Origin: Oscheius onirici
Taxonomy: Eukaryota > Nematoda > Chromadorea > Rhabditida > Rhabditidae
NCBI GenBank assembly: GCA_932521025.1
Contig: OW051473.1
Span: 11,699,058 to 11,763,057 of the forward strand
Direction: 5' to 3'
DNA length: 64,000 nt
Shown: positions 1 to 12,200 of the stretch, piece by piece
Position numbering within the stretch: position 1 is the first letter of the stretch
Layout: each line of letters begins with the position of its first letter
Program-made: the position numbers and the translations under genes
The notes under the pieces: model-generated
Told to the model about the DNA's origin: nothing
The model's input: the letters and a program-made list of their open reading frames with translations, nothing else
Databases searched by the model: none

Positions 1-710
1 AAAGATCCGTCGTGGGTAGAGACATCTGATAAAGGTGGATATTGCTGTTGTGTTCTTCCTGACGGCAGATACGAAGATGTATAGTAGTTGCTCATCCCTG
101 CCAAAAACTGGGACTGATTGTGGGCGTTTGATGTTAATTTTCAAATCCAGATAGCGTGCCATCGCTGTCTTATTCTAGCAGAAAATCGATCGAATTAGGG
201 GATCGGCTTAGATTATAAGCTCGCCGCAATGTCCAGCAACACCTGTGTTGTTTGCGCGTGGTGAGAAGGGTTCTTGTCGATGCTCCGAAAAGTGGCCTGC
301 TGTTATGGGGACAACGGAAATTTGTTGTCCTGACATAGACACAGTCTAGCAGAGAAACATGTCAGAGAAACTTTCCAAAGCAACAGTTCTGGTCACTTTA
401 CTTGTTATTCAAACTTACAATCGGTAATAATAAGAAAGAAAACCTGTACAACGGTAGTACAAACCGAAAAACTTAAGGGGTAGAGTAGCAAAGAGTCTCA
501 TGACGTTCGTAGTAATCAGTCCATACCAGTTCAGTCGAAGTTGTGCTGACACTGACCACCAGAATTTCCTCTCCCAGAACCTTCCTCTCGCTGACGAACA
601 CAGAAAGCCAAGCATCGTTGTGAGGTCGCCTTCCAAAAAAAGTGGATTCGTTGCAATACGAAGGAATTTAATCGAAACCGGAAATTGGCCAAAGACTAAG
701 CTGTACATAC

Positions 711-1197
711 ATTGTCTTTGGGTTTCATCACGACATTTCCAAAAAAGTTCAGTTTCATTTTTTCCGGTTTGCCATTGGGGAAGAGCTGCAGAGCGCAATT
801 CCAAGTTTCGCAATCCTTTTTTGTGTAATCAGCATGAATTGCAAAGACAAGCGCTTCGAATTTCGTCTTTCTTCCACTGATCCAAGTGATGAGCCTAGCA
901 GCCGTCTCATCGGGGCTGCAGTCCACAAGGTCCAAGTCGCAGTACTTATAATTCGAGAACAGGCGAACAACTTTAGCCTCCTCCTTAATGAAGTCATCCA
1001 ACTTGAACAGACGGGTCTCAATACCGGAACCGTCCTTTTTAAGGGTGACGGTGATCGTATTCTGAAACGGAAATGAAAAGACAATGGTTTGTATACTTAC
1101 TTCGTCGATGATGACGATTCGGAGAGCCGCACATAGACTCCAGTCGATTTGATTTTCTTCCAGATATCGCTTAAAATCTTCGGCAAAGGGTACGTGA
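711..1197 (-). CDS. unrecognised protein, partial gene model
   Basis: I do not recognise this protein. Two minus-strand exons join in frame: one from about 1197 down to 1101, ending at a GTAAG donor, and one from 1061 after a TTTCCGTTTCAG acceptor, the intron being 39 bp. The second exon runs open to either a GTATGT donor at 710 or a stop at 696. The product is hydrophilic and contains the stretches DDFIKEEAKVVRLF, DLDLVDCSPDETAARLI and ETWNCALQLFPNG, with regular helix/strand alternation and no signal peptide or membrane segment. The codon pattern and clean splice sites argue for a real gene. The 5' end is not found, and 480-640 on the same strand may hold a further 3' exon. It could belong to one of the large nematode-specific families, but I cannot assign one. 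Confidence 0.5.
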
Positions 1198-1424
1198 GAA
1201 ATTTGTCAGTTTAGTGCATGTCGAACGACTGAACAAAAGAATTAGTCAGAGGCTAGCCAGTTCACTCCAAAGTGCAACACCTGCAGGGCGTCGAATGCCC
1301 TCTATTAACATCAATTCCAGACATAAAGTTCAATATAGGCACCCTCAGTCAATTGTCTTACCTACCAACCTTATACCATCTCTGCTAGCACGCAAATCAG
1401 CTTGATCATCCCACAAAACTGTTG

Positions 1425-1630
1425 CGCCACAAACGAAACACTTTCCCAAGGCTAATCACAGAGAGATCATGTTGGAGGAGAGAGGAATTTGTGAGACAAA
1501 GAAGTTGAATCAAAGAGAAATCGGCATGCGCCTTTTCCTCGACAGGGCATCGGTATGTAAACACGATCGTTTGCGCTTCTAAAAAGTTTTTTTTTGATTA
1601 GTGTGAGTCACAAAGAGAGTGGATTGTCTA
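1425..1630. repeat. dispersed repeat, family 2, copy 1
   Basis: This stretch matches 2815-3025 in the same orientation. Shared blocks include CTTTTCCTCGACAGGG, TATGTAAACA and a diverged stretch around AATCACAGAG. The copies are diverged by point changes and small indels, so this is an old non-coding repeat. Short ORFs in it differ between copies and are not believed. Confidence 0.6.
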
Positions 1631-2517
1631 AAAACGACAAATAAAAACTGCATAGGCATGGGAAAATGTGTCCACCTGCCAGTTCTTAAAAGGTATACTA
1701 ACTCGGAAAAAGTTCATATGGCAAAAAGTCAACTATTGGGCAATCGAGAAGGGCTCTCGGCAAGCCTCCGAATAAGTGACGTGCTAGTGTGGAAACAGCA
1801 TCAAGTGTCAGGCCAGTCGTCCTCTTTCTATATTTTCCCTCCATTCTGTTATTTTCTGGTTACCTCTTACCGTAACGTACGCTATTTCTGTACCCACGCC
1901 CCGTTTCGATTATTCCTTCTTCTGGTTCCAGAGTCTCGCTCTCTGTGTGATTTTCTCTCCTTTTCTGCTTCATTTATTGTGATATTGTTGATCATAAACC
2001 TAGTTACAAAGTCTAAGTATTTCTTTCATTTCTTCAAATCTATCCGCCGGTATTCCAACCGTGAACCTCAATTTCGAGCTTTACGCTTGGCATTATCCAC
2101 TTTCGTCGGTAGCCATCCCGACTGATCACGACTTGGGGGCCGAATCGGTCTCTGACCTCTCCACAACTTCGGTTTATCTGAACTTGTGCGTTTTCCACAT
2201 TTTTGTAGCCTAAAAATTGTGTGCTTTCCGTTGACTTGGTGAAATATCAACTTGACGCGTTTTTCCAGCGTTTGCATTGACTCGTGACGACTTTTTACAA
2301 CATCTGTGCTTAGAATTCGTATTCTAAGATAATTGTTCGTGTTTTTCAAGGAAAAACATCTTCTCTCCGTGAATTTGCTCCCAAAATCATCGTTAAATTT
2401 CATTCTTGTTCTTCTTGTCTTGAATCCATCTGAAACCCAACTCATTGTGATCCTTCAGAAAATCAAATTTTCCAAAAGTGGTTTTTATGCATTCAGCGTC
2501 TGATTTAAGCTCTTCTG

Positions 2518-2775
2518 AGACTTATCATATTGTTTTCGATCAATATGACCATTTTTTGAAAACCACTTTTGGGAAATTTACCATGATAGCCATCATGAGT
2601 GTACCACCCGAACTTCAGAGGCGCGTTTCACGAAAATTTTCCATTGGGCCCTCTTTGTTCCATACAGGGTTTTGTAGCCCAGATTGAGCTCTTTCAAGGT
2701 GCATCGGCAGATTTCTTTAAAACCATAGGATTAGGGCTGTGCAACTGCCGGAAGTCGCTCACTTCGGGTTTTTGA
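2518..2775 (+). repeat. dispersed repeat, family 1, copy 1
   Basis: This copy matches 37142-37396, the interior of the MITE in the WARS intron, in the same orientation. Shared blocks include GACTTATCATATTGTTTTCG, ACTTCAGAGGCGCGTTTC, GTTTGTAGCCCAGATTGAGC (diverged by one indel) and TCACTTCGGGTTTTTGA. The TA-flanked terminal inverted repeats of the second copy are not seen here, so this is a partial or end-eroded copy. Confidence 0.7.
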
Positions 2776-2814
2776 CCAAGGCGTACGTTTGATGACCAGC
2801 GTAAGAGAAAGAAT

Positions 2815-3025
2815 TGTTGCGCTCCGAACAAAACTTTCCCATGCCGAATCACAGAGTGACCATGTGGAGAAGAAAGGGATTTGTAGGACAAAAAAGTCGA
2901 AGAAATCGGCATTGGCCTTTTCCTCGACAGGGTATCGATATGTAAACAAGACCAACTGTGTTATAAAATGCACTCGACTCCCCTTTGATTACGATGAGTC
3001 GGTCAGAGAGTGGATGAACACGAGA
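2815..3025. repeat. dispersed repeat, family 2, copy 2
   Basis: Partner of 1425-1630, with shared blocks and order preserved. It directly follows family 1 copy 1, so the two may be pieces of one composite element. Confidence 0.6.
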
Positions 3026-3460
3026 GGAAAATTGCTCATACAGGAGGAGGGAGTCTTTAACAAAGAAGTTATACAAACTGGAATAAACTTTATTTGATAG
3101 AAAATATACTAAAAGGCCATGAAGTAGGTGAATACATCGAAAACGACAACATCAATATTAGGAAAAGAGAAGGGATGTCTCGATCTTGGGAGCAGAGTGG
3201 AACTGGATACAATACAATCGGAAAGAGTGGAAATACAAGACAATTTAAAAAACAACAAAAATAAGGGTCTTGTAGAAAAATTAGGATTGGAAGAGATGAA
3301 AACGCTAGTAAAAACTTGTCTTACACGACCAGATATATACCACACAGTTCCGGAGAATATGCGCGTAATCTTGTTGAAGAGTTCAAGGACCTAGGAACTA
3401 GGACCGTCCAAGAGGTAAATCCTGAATTCGTGGCATTAGAGGAAAAATAAAGCAAAATAC

Positions 3461-3607
3461 CTCTCGGCGTCCACCTGGTAAATCACTCCGGTGCGAGGGT
3501 TTCTCATAAAACGATCACATGGGTTCAGCCAGGACAGCTTTATTCCCTTATCGCGGATTTCGAACATCTGCTCACGGCTGTAGACAAGAGAGTCTTCAGA
3601 CTTCGGT
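3461..3607 (-). CDS. isolated candidate exon, unknown gene
   Basis: This minus-strand exon lies between an ATTGCTAG acceptor (3608 onward) and a GTATTTT donor (3460). It is open in one phase and protein-like, including EDSLVYSREQMFEIRD and LNPCDRFMRNPRTGVIYQVD. The YSREQMF string loosely resembles the Y-x4-L-phi motif of eIF4E-binding proteins, with Met in the Leu place; this is only a hint. No companion exons were found within 1 kb on either side, so it is either an internal exon of a gene with long introns or a relic. Confidence 0.35.
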
Positions 3608-4187
3608 CTAGCAATTTATTTTTTCTTTAGTTTTTCGAGTTTTTTTTCGAGAGAGTTTTACAGAAATCATTAAAATGATTTTAAAGGCACAAAAACTAGA
3701 TGGCAAACTATGGAAAGCCGTATGGTTTAGTGGAAGGAGAGTGGCGAAGATAATATTGATGGTCGCACGATTAACGATCTCCGAAAAGGCTCGCAGAATT
3801 CTAATAAAGCGGACAGTCTCTGAGTGTTTATGTGTCCAAAACAGTAGAAAATTCAAATAGATAGGGAATTGAAGAAAGGGGCGTTGGATTGACCGAGGAG
3901 AGAAAGCTTGTTAACAACTCTTATGAAAACAAAGAATGCCAGACATATTTTACACGGACTTTAAGATGACAGGCGATGAAAAAGCTCGAGGCTAACCTAG
4001 GAGAAATAACATATGAAAAACAGTCCTTCTGACAATCTTTTCTAGAAGGTTCAGATTAGTATCGTTTCGAAGAACCGCGGTTGGTAGGCCGCGAGCTTTT
4101 GGGTGGGACCTAGACGGTCTGGCAGCCGCGAGCTTTGGGCGGAAACAAAACCGACTACATAACAGAGGTTAAAGTTTATTTTCAAAG

Positions 4188-5459
4188 CTATAAGTGTCGT
4201 TGTACTCTAGACAACGGAGACGATTGTTTCGCTTTGGAGAATCCCATTCTCAGGTTTCCAGCATCGAAGATGCCACAGTACGGCGTCATGAAAGAAGTAC
4301 CAATCACCCATGTGGGACAGTTCTCACAGTTGAAGGGCGCTACAGCCAGACCACACTGAAAATTGTTCTCTACGCTTCAAAAAAGATGAAACCTACCTTT
4401 CCATGGAGATCTTTCAATGGGGGAGTTACATAAAGAGATGAGGGAATGAAAAACTGTTGCCCTCCAAACACAAAGATGATGGGTGGAAGTTTAGTGGCGT
4501 TTACACAGTCCACTACGTATTGACCACTGATGATATCCTTTTTAGCTCCCGTCTCTCGAAGAACCTGTAAATGCAGCTGTTAATTTCGTTACTTGAATGC
4601 TTACATGGGGAAAAACTTGATGCGCTACCCAAATCTCGTAGAGAGCTGTATCTATTTCAACGTCGTCGTTTATTTGGAGACTGTAGCCGCCGAGGTAAAA
4701 GCCCTGAAATCAGTCAGTCAGTTTGTCTCATAAAAAATCACATCCATCTTGATCTGCCAGTTAGTCGGAGAAGACAATGGTATAAACTTGATCGCAGCTC
4801 CTCCCTCACAATTTTCGTCCACTGCACCCAGAGTGAGAGTTCCAGTCTTCCACTCGTCCGGCGTAAACTGTACATTGGTATGAACGGTGAAGATTGGAGC
4901 ATCCATGACAGTTTTCAAATTATCCAGTGGTGAAGGATAGCACTCGAATGTTTTGCCGAGAGCCAGGCTCAGATCACCTCCCATATCCGTCGGTCCAATG
5001 TCATTTTTGATATTTTGATCAAAGATTTGCTTTGGCATTTGGACTCCTCCAATGGTGAAAACATCCTGGGCTACCCATGATGTTCCAACACAAGTTTGAT
5101 TCCTCTGATACTGCTTGTAGGTTGTAGACTTGCTCGGATCAAAAGTGTATATACAGTTTAGACAAGCCACATTATAGACAGCAATCTCGGCATCAAAGAG
5201 ATCCAAACAGACCGGAATAGATTGTGGAGGTGTTCCGAGAGTGATGTTAATCACCATCGTCTCAAAAAATGGCTTGAGCATGAAAGGATCCGATCCTTTG
5301 GCAAACCGAGACGTTTTATGCTGGTAGTTGGGACGTGCCCTATAATCTCCAAATATAACTGAATACGACGGTTTCCCACCTTCTTTGCTCCATTTTCAAC
5401 TGCGTTACCGCTGCCAAACATGCAGCAATTGTCAAAAATAGGCACAAAACGATCTTCAT
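4188..5459 (-). CDS. pepsin-fold aspartic-protease-like secreted protein, catalytic motifs lost
   Basis: The gene has five exons (5459-5380, 5339-4742, 4703-4605, 4564-4397, 4355-4188) and encodes 370 aa with all phases closing. Residues 1-20 form a signal peptide (MKIVLCLFLTIAACLAAVTQ), so the product should be secreted or lysosomal. The pepsin A1 fold is recognisable from the ITLGTPPQ strand, the paired cysteines and the C-terminal WVIGTSFMTPYCGIFD and NLRMGFSKAK blocks. Family enzymes use two Asp-Thr/Ser-Gly motifs. Here the first reads D-L-F and the second D-T-A, so proteolysis is unlikely even though both aspartates survive. This resembles non-enzymatic pepsin-family proteins that act as binding or decoy proteins (inference). 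It is transcribed divergently from prolidase. A pair of TATAAATC boxes and a GATA-type site lie 45-90 bp upstream. Confidence 0.9.
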
Positions 5460-5499
5460 GGTGAAGGCTGTAGATTAAGTTAGGCTTAGACTTAGCTAC

Positions 5500-5550
5500 T
5501 CTTCTGATTTATACCAGCAACTCTTCTGATTTATACTTTTCTTTATCACA
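5500..5550 (-). promoter_or_regulatory. candidate promoter of the aspartic-protease-like gene
   Basis: Read on the minus strand, two TATAAATC boxes (5513-5506 and 5535-5528) lie in a 22-bp tandem duplication about 50-75 bp before the start codon. A TGATAAAG sequence at about 5548-5541 fits the GATA-factor sites typical of nematode gut genes. Function is inferred from position only. Confidence 0.4.
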
Positions 5551-6700
5551 GCCAACGTTGTAGCCGAATCGAAATCATGCCTGCTGATTAGACAGATTAA
5601 TCAGCTTACAGGATGGTGCGAACAGAAACGTAAATACAAAGATTGACTGAGCTACAATTACTTGTTTAGGTTATATGACAGGACTGGTATCAACGTTCTT
5701 GGCTAAAAGCTGAAGTATACCCGCCACCCCGTTTGAATTCGGCAAACGTGCAAAGCTTATTATTGTGAAAGCTTGGATCCAGTTTAAGGTATAGGAAGAC
5801 TCTAGGTACGTTCTACACAAGCTTACGAAAAGGTTGGATTCAATTGGAGTCAAACTTTCAACACTGTTTGCTCCGTAGTGTGACCTCTAACGGACTGAGC
5901 CGTGTTAAATTGGTACGCAAAGAGTGCGTACCAATTTAAGTAATGCATACTAACATAGAAACAGCTTTACTTTCGCTTTAATGTCCAGCAATACTGTTGT
6001 TCCAATTTCTGTTCCTCACTTTCATGTTTACCGAAGCAACCTTGCCCCCACAATCATAGCAAATAGTATGGTTCAGAGGTATAAAGGCTCCGTCTTTAGA
6101 CTTGAAATCTTTTGCGGTTCATTGCCAAAATGGGTAAAAATAGATCCCTTTCGGATCCCCCGCAATTTACACCGGGATCCCTATAAGAGATCTCTAGTTT
6201 GCCGTTATATTTGATCTAGAACTATTTTCCAGCATTCCTTTTTTTAAACTTATGTACGAAATGTCTATTACTATCCACTTGTGGACCTGTTTTTCGTCTA
6301 CTTGTATTCTTGCAAAGATTTTCAACTTTTAATATATCAAATTAGATCATCTTTATAACCGTGCTCCATTCGACGAGTTGGATCATTTTCCATTAAATAA
6401 ACCATCGCCCCTGTTTCTCGCAACAGACCCCTCTCTGCGTCTTGTCCACTGCGGAAAACAGCTGACCGTTGAGTCTTTTTTACTAATATTTTTTATTTTT
6501 TCGATCCACTTCTTTGAAATTTGAACAAAAATCAATGTGGTCTCACCACATGGCTTATCCGAATTATCAGTTGACCGAAAGCGTGATAGTGCCGAAGTAG
6601 AAAAGCGACGTTTTGCACAAAAATTGGCGTTTATAGGAGGAGGCATCAATTCTTCATTTTCCTCTTGTTTCTAGTCTTTTTAATGAGTTTTTTTCCAGAA
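5551..6700. other. divergent intergenic region
   Basis: This is AT-rich spacer between the minus-strand protease-like gene and plus-strand prolidase. I see no exon with splice support. It presumably holds the upstream control of both genes. Confidence 0.4.
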
Positions 6701-9247
6701 ATGTTCAGTCGGGGTCCTGGCACCCTGAAAGTTACGGCCCAACTGTTCGCCGAGAATAGGCAACGACTTGTGGCTGCTCTCAAAGGTAAAACCTCTCCCG
6801 GAAGTGTGGTTGTTCTCCAAGGTGGAGTGGAGAAAAATCGATACAACACGGATGCCGAGGATCTCCCCTTCAGACAGGTACATTTCCCCATCTTTTGCTT
6901 GAAAAATTGTCTAGGAATCCTATTTCTTCTGGACATTTGGTGTCCATGAGAGCGAATGCTTCGGAGCCATTGATGTAGATTCTGGAAAATCTTGGCTCTT
7001 CCCTCCTCGTCTTCACCCTTCTTACGCTATCTGGGACGGAAAGTGGGTTATTTTCAACCATTTTTATTAAACTTTATTCAGGATCAATGATGAAGCTTTT
7101 TTCAAAACCAAGTATGAAGTTGACGAAGTCAGTTTCCATGATGAGGGCAAGAACATTACAAGCTCTCTCCAAAGCTGGAATCCTAAGAAACTGCTTCTTC
7201 TGGTAAGATTTTATCCGACTTTTTTTATTGTCAACCCTTTTCAGAGAGCCGAGAACACTGACAGTGACAATGTCTTGGAACCCGCTGACTTCGCCCAGAA
7301 AGAAAAGTTTGAAATCGACATCAAGATGCTGTATCCCATCATGGCGGAGCTCCGCGTCTTCAAGACAGACCGTGAGCTGGAAGTGATGCGCTACGCCAGT
7401 AAGATTGCTTCCGAAGCTCATATGGCAGCCATGAAGCACATTCGCGATGGACATTTCGAGTACCAAATGGAGAGGTAAGCTTCATCATAAATTTTCAACT
7501 CAAATTGTACTTTGACTAGTTGATTCACGTCTTAAATGCGTAAATTATTAAGTTGGTGCAGTTTTGGGCAAGGTGATAGGTCTGGTCGCATCTTTCTCTG
7601 TCTTTACTAGATGCAGATCAATCAACTACAGTTGTTCTGTCAAACATACCGTGAAGAAGAAAAGTGGTCGTGTCTTGGTAGTGCCGCGAAACGGGACTGT
7701 AAAGAGAGACCTCTTGTAACTCACAGTGTATCTCAATCCATTGGCTTGTTCTTGATAGGATCTCACTGTAGGTGGTCGATTCAGCTTCCAGTTCCGTCTT
7801 AGAAGAAGTTCCAGAAGCTGGCCAGTGACTTAACTAAATCATTCTCTATTAATCGCTGACTCTTGAAGAGAATGTTAAAACAGACATGATTAATTATCCC
7901 CTGTAAGGCTAAAAGAAAACTAACAGATCTTCCAACTATCCCAATCTACCTGTTTTCAGCTTGTTCCGCCACGTTTCTTACTACCACGGAGGCTGCCGTC
8001 ATCTCGCCTACACGTGCATCGCTGCCAGTGGAGAAAATGGAGCTGTCCTTCACTACGGACATGCAAACGCACCCAATGAGAAGGAACTCAAGGAGGGAGA
8101 CATGTGTCTCTTCGACATGGGACCTGAATACTGCTGCTACGCTTCTGATATCACGACCTCTTTCCCAGTCAATGGAAAGTTTACAGACAAACAGAAGATC
8201 ATTTACAACGCTGTTCTTGATGCAAACCTAACCGTTTTCAAGGCAGCCAAGCCTGGTAATTCTTAGTACTTTGTTTTTTGACACACTTCTTAGGTGTCCG
8301 CTGGAACGACATGCATACCTTGTCCGAGAAGGTCCTTCTAACTCATTTGGAGAAGGCAGGCCTTGTGAAAGGAGACGTGGACAAGATGGTTGAAGCCAGA
8401 GTTGGAGCCGTTTTCATGCCTCACGGACTTGGTCACTTAATTGGACTCGATGTTCACGATTGTGGAGGATATCTTGGGGTGAGTAAAACTTCTGACAAAA
8501 CCGGAGCTGTCACCATTATAATGTTCCCTAGTTGTCCCAGTTTTTCAATTTTCACACGGCTAAACTATGTTTATCGAAATCAGCATGTAAAACAATTCTA
8601 AAACTTGAAAGCGGTAATCCAATTCACTATATTTTCGAAGATCGTTTCAAATGAACAAAAAAGGCCAAAACCGCTTATTTAGGGCAATTTTTTTCAAGTT
8701 TTGGTTGTTGTTTTATGCGGTGAATTCGATAAGAATAAAAAGTAATAAAAGCTTCAAACTACGGTCCTTTCGTTGGTCAAAATATTGAGCTTGGTGGTGC
8801 CAGGTTCAGTGTTATCAACCTTCTTTGAGTTTATATGGACACCTGTTTCAGGACGCTCTTCCTCGTTCAACTTTTCCCGGTCTGAAGAGTCTCCGTTGCA
8901 CAAGAACTTTGAAGGAACGAATGGTTATCACCATCGAGCCCGGTTGTTATTTCATCGACACTCTGCTCGATGTAGCTTTCGCTGATCCTGCTCTCTCCCA
9001 ATACCTCGTCAAAGAAAAGATTGAAGAGTTCAGACACAGTGGAGGCGTACGTTCTTTTACGTTGGTATTCTAGTTCTTTATTCAGGTCCGCATTGAAGAC
9101 GACATCGTGATCTGGGAGAAGGGAAACGAGAATATGAGTCACTTGCCTAGAACTGTTGAAGAGATTGAAGCGTACATGTCCGCTGAACCCAAAGACTATT
9201 GCAGCAGCAAAACTTCCGAGAGTATCAAGGATTACTTGAAGAAATGA
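6701..9247 (+). CDS. PEPD: Xaa-Pro dipeptidase (prolidase)
   Basis: The gene has eight exons (6701-6877, 6915-7042, 7082-7202, 7245-7474, 7960-8255, 8294-8478, 8852-9046, 9086-9247) and encodes 497 aa, against 493 for human prolidase. The start is chosen because a TTTTCCAG acceptor lies two bases before ATG, typical of trans-splicing. Prolidase is a cytosolic pita-bread-fold metallopeptidase (M24) that splits dipeptides with C-terminal Pro or Hyp, the last step in recycling collagen-derived peptides. All five metal ligands are visible: Asp in CLFDMGPEY, Asp in ASDITTSFP, His in [18 protein letters not shown], Glu in ITIEPGCYF and Glu in VRIEDDIV. The N-terminal domain begins with [15 protein letters not shown] and contains [10 protein letters not shown]. 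Intron 4 (about 485 bp) and intron 6 (about 370 bp) are long for this window and appear empty. Confidence 0.97.
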
Positions 9248-9290
9248 AGACTTCACAAAGCCGGTACAGTATCACTTCCACAGATCAATG

Positions 9291-9296
9291 AATAAA
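9291..9296 (+). terminator. polyadenylation signal of prolidase
   Basis: A canonical AATAAA lies 44 bases after the prolidase stop codon, at the expected distance for a short nematode 3' UTR. Confidence 0.7.
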
Positions 9297-9299
9297 GGA

Positions 9300-12200
9300 A
9301 TTTATGACTGAATTGTATGGGATAAATATAGTTCATGGCCGTTGGAACTTTATGAACGGTCGACTAGGGAAAGATACTCATAGTTGTACAAAAAAGTAAG
9401 ACCCTGAGGGATCCAGGACAAAATTTTGTGCAAATTTTTGAGAGAAAGAGTACTGGGAATGCAAACAAAGAAACTATGCATAGGGGACAGGCTCCCAATG
9501 ATTACCGTACCAAATTTGCTAGCACAATTAAATTTTCAGTTCTATACTTCCACTACTTAATCCTTTGATATCAATGGTTCGAGCAGCTCCGGAGAAGGTT
9601 ATTTATCACTCTGGTTGCCCTTTTCTTGAACCCATTCAACATCTCATTGGCAAGCGGACCTCTGTTCGCTCTCTCTTTCGGCGGCTTTACGCAATGTTGT
9701 AAGATATGTGTTTCAGCTGCACTCAAGAGCAATTTGCGCTCACTCTTCTTCGACCGTGCTCTCCGCCGCCCAAACTTTTGATGTTCTCATGTGGTTTGAA
9801 AAGACGTTGTTTTAGCAGACAGGAACTTGGTCTAGTTCCGGATCAAGCGAGTGTAAAGTGCCGATTACGCGAGGCTAAATGATCCGAGAAGTATCTTCTC
9901 GGACAAAAGAGTCATTCCTTTTTCCTGCGCTATACTTTTCAGAGCCTTTCAGAGCCAACAATGGAGTGATAATTCGATTTCTCGTCCGTTCTAGAGCTAT
10001 CTGTACAGCTGCTGGAGCACTTTTTGGTAGTCCTGACTGTTAGACTTTTCTGTCTATAAGTACAATCCTATGATCTGGTTCCTTTACGCCCTCCTAAGCA
10101 ATTGTCTACCGTGAGAAAACCTTAATTTTCTAGCTGACGATTTCATTTTACAGCTTTGCGACAGTCGGCAAAGTGCAGTATTTGATAAGCTCTACAGCTT
10201 TGTAGCGCATCGCTAAGCTTGAAAATGCATTGGCAACTTTAAAAACCAGATCAAGCTGTCGCTTCAAAGCAAGATTTCGGTTGAAGAGGAAGGACTGTCT
10301 CAGTTAAAACCTATGCAAAACATAAGTTACTGCAAATTCTCTCGTCACTTTACAGATCACGCCAAGATCAGAGCTTGCGTTTCGTTAGATGTTTCGTTAG
10401 ATGATGATCACCTTTGACTGATGGCTTTGTTTCCCGTTGTTCTCTGTCTCTCCTCACTCTCTCGGCAGCACTTCCGAGATCTTTTTTCTGAGTGACAAAT
10501 GCAGCTTGTTTTCTAAGTGTAATGAAGCGATCTCAATCCCAATCAGCCTCCGCCAATATGTTAATTAGTAATCTCTAAAAACTTTCCACCAATTGGAACA
10601 CAAAAGTGCTCCCGACGTGCTTTTTCAACACCTGCGGGACTGACGATTCCGCCTTTTCCACTCACACGACCTTCTACGCTCCAATGTTTTTGTGCAGTTC
10701 TACGATTAACCGGGTCACTTTTGCCTTCTCACATATGATCTAAACAAAATCTCTATAATTCCCTTGTCCTTCCAGTTTTTGGCGCGTTGACTTTTTCCTG
10801 CCACGATTATAGTAATCTGATACCTGTTGTTTAAAAAATAGTTCATTGACTACCTTCTGTTGTGTCTAGATAATTTTTGAGACGTTTCTGGAATTCGGCG
10901 GGAGCGACAGTTTTATCTTGATGACTTTGTACGGGCCGAGGGCGCTATTTGTAGCCAAGGGTTTTGGCGCCCTCGCGCGCGTTGTCTCTAAGTTCCGGTC
11001 CGAAACTGAACACCCCGGCCACAACACCTGTACTACAGGTATAGCCTTCCTGTTCCTGATTGTCTTAGGAGACTGTTTTGGTCCCTGCGTTGAACCAGCC
11101 CCTAGATACCATCTGACTGACCATTTTATTACCTCTTTTTGATCGCAACTGTGTTTAATGACCTTGCTCAAAGTGACAAGCGTGCACACTTTTTGTCAGC
11201 TAGTTAAGCCTGACCCAAATCTTTGACCCAGAGTCCCGTGACTCTCTCCAGTCGATAGTCTTGTAACTTGTGTTTCTGTACACACAAGAGAGACTCCGGC
11301 TCTTTCTCTCTCTCTCCTTGAGCCACGGATTGCCCTCAAAGATCTGCGTATCCTCTAAGCGCGTACTCTTTACTGTTGGCACTACTCCCCATTGGGGAAT
11401 TACAGCCAACGGATTTGCGCGTCCTGTTTGAGCATTTACGCATCATCCATCTGTCCACTAATGCCTCAATGACTCATATTTCCCTCTCTCTTCTTCTGGT
11501 TCAAGATTATGGCAACCAGGCGGTTCGTGACACTTGACCGGCTTTTATAAACTATGTCTCTCTGCCTCTTTCGGACTCCGGTTATTAACGGTATTCATAC
11601 GAGAAAAACGGGTCAGTCTTACCCCTCCTCTTGGCTGTTTTGTTCACCTTCTGGAGTGGGTATTTTCGGTCGCGCAGCAGCAGTCTGAGATATCTCGGCT
11701 CTGTGTCAAGGCGCGAAACAAAGCGGTCACACGAAGTGCAAACAGGCGCCGCTGCTCCCGTAGCTAGTGCCAGCTGTGAGCCCCCCGGTCGACCTTGAAT
11801 ATCAAATTTGCTCATTTTTGCGACCTCTCTCCGACAGTCTCCGCACATGTGATAACATTTTTTTGCCTCGAGAGTGAAGAGGGCACATTCGTCAAGACAA
11901 ATACAGGAGGAGGCCTTTCCCCCTTCTTTGTTGAGTCACTGTAAAAACTCGTAACTCGGGTGAAATGGAGCGTGAAGATACAACATGCGCTCATCCCTCA
12001 ACCATTCTCAAACTACTATACGCACTCAATAGTTTGAATAACAAATTTTCAAATCGCATCCTTACATAACTTCCATTATCGGCTTTTTAATAAACAGTGC
12101 AAAAAAGTCTTTGGGCTATATTTTTCATAGTTGTAGCCATTCACATGTACTGTAGTGTTGTATGCAATCTCACAAATTTTTCCGAAAGTACTGCGTAATT

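Larger units (their letters stand above)
1631..3460. other. intergenic stretch with old repeats
   Basis: No convincing exon was found on either strand apart from the repeat copies listed separately (2518-2775 and 2815-3025). Open frames here lack splice logic and protein-like composition. Confidence 0.4.

Noticed and set aside
3128-3394. 88-codon plus-strand ORF (MNTSKTTTSILGKEKG)
   Set aside because: It has no splice partners, low-complexity Lys/Asn-rich content and no recognisable pattern. It is probably chance in AT-rich spacer.
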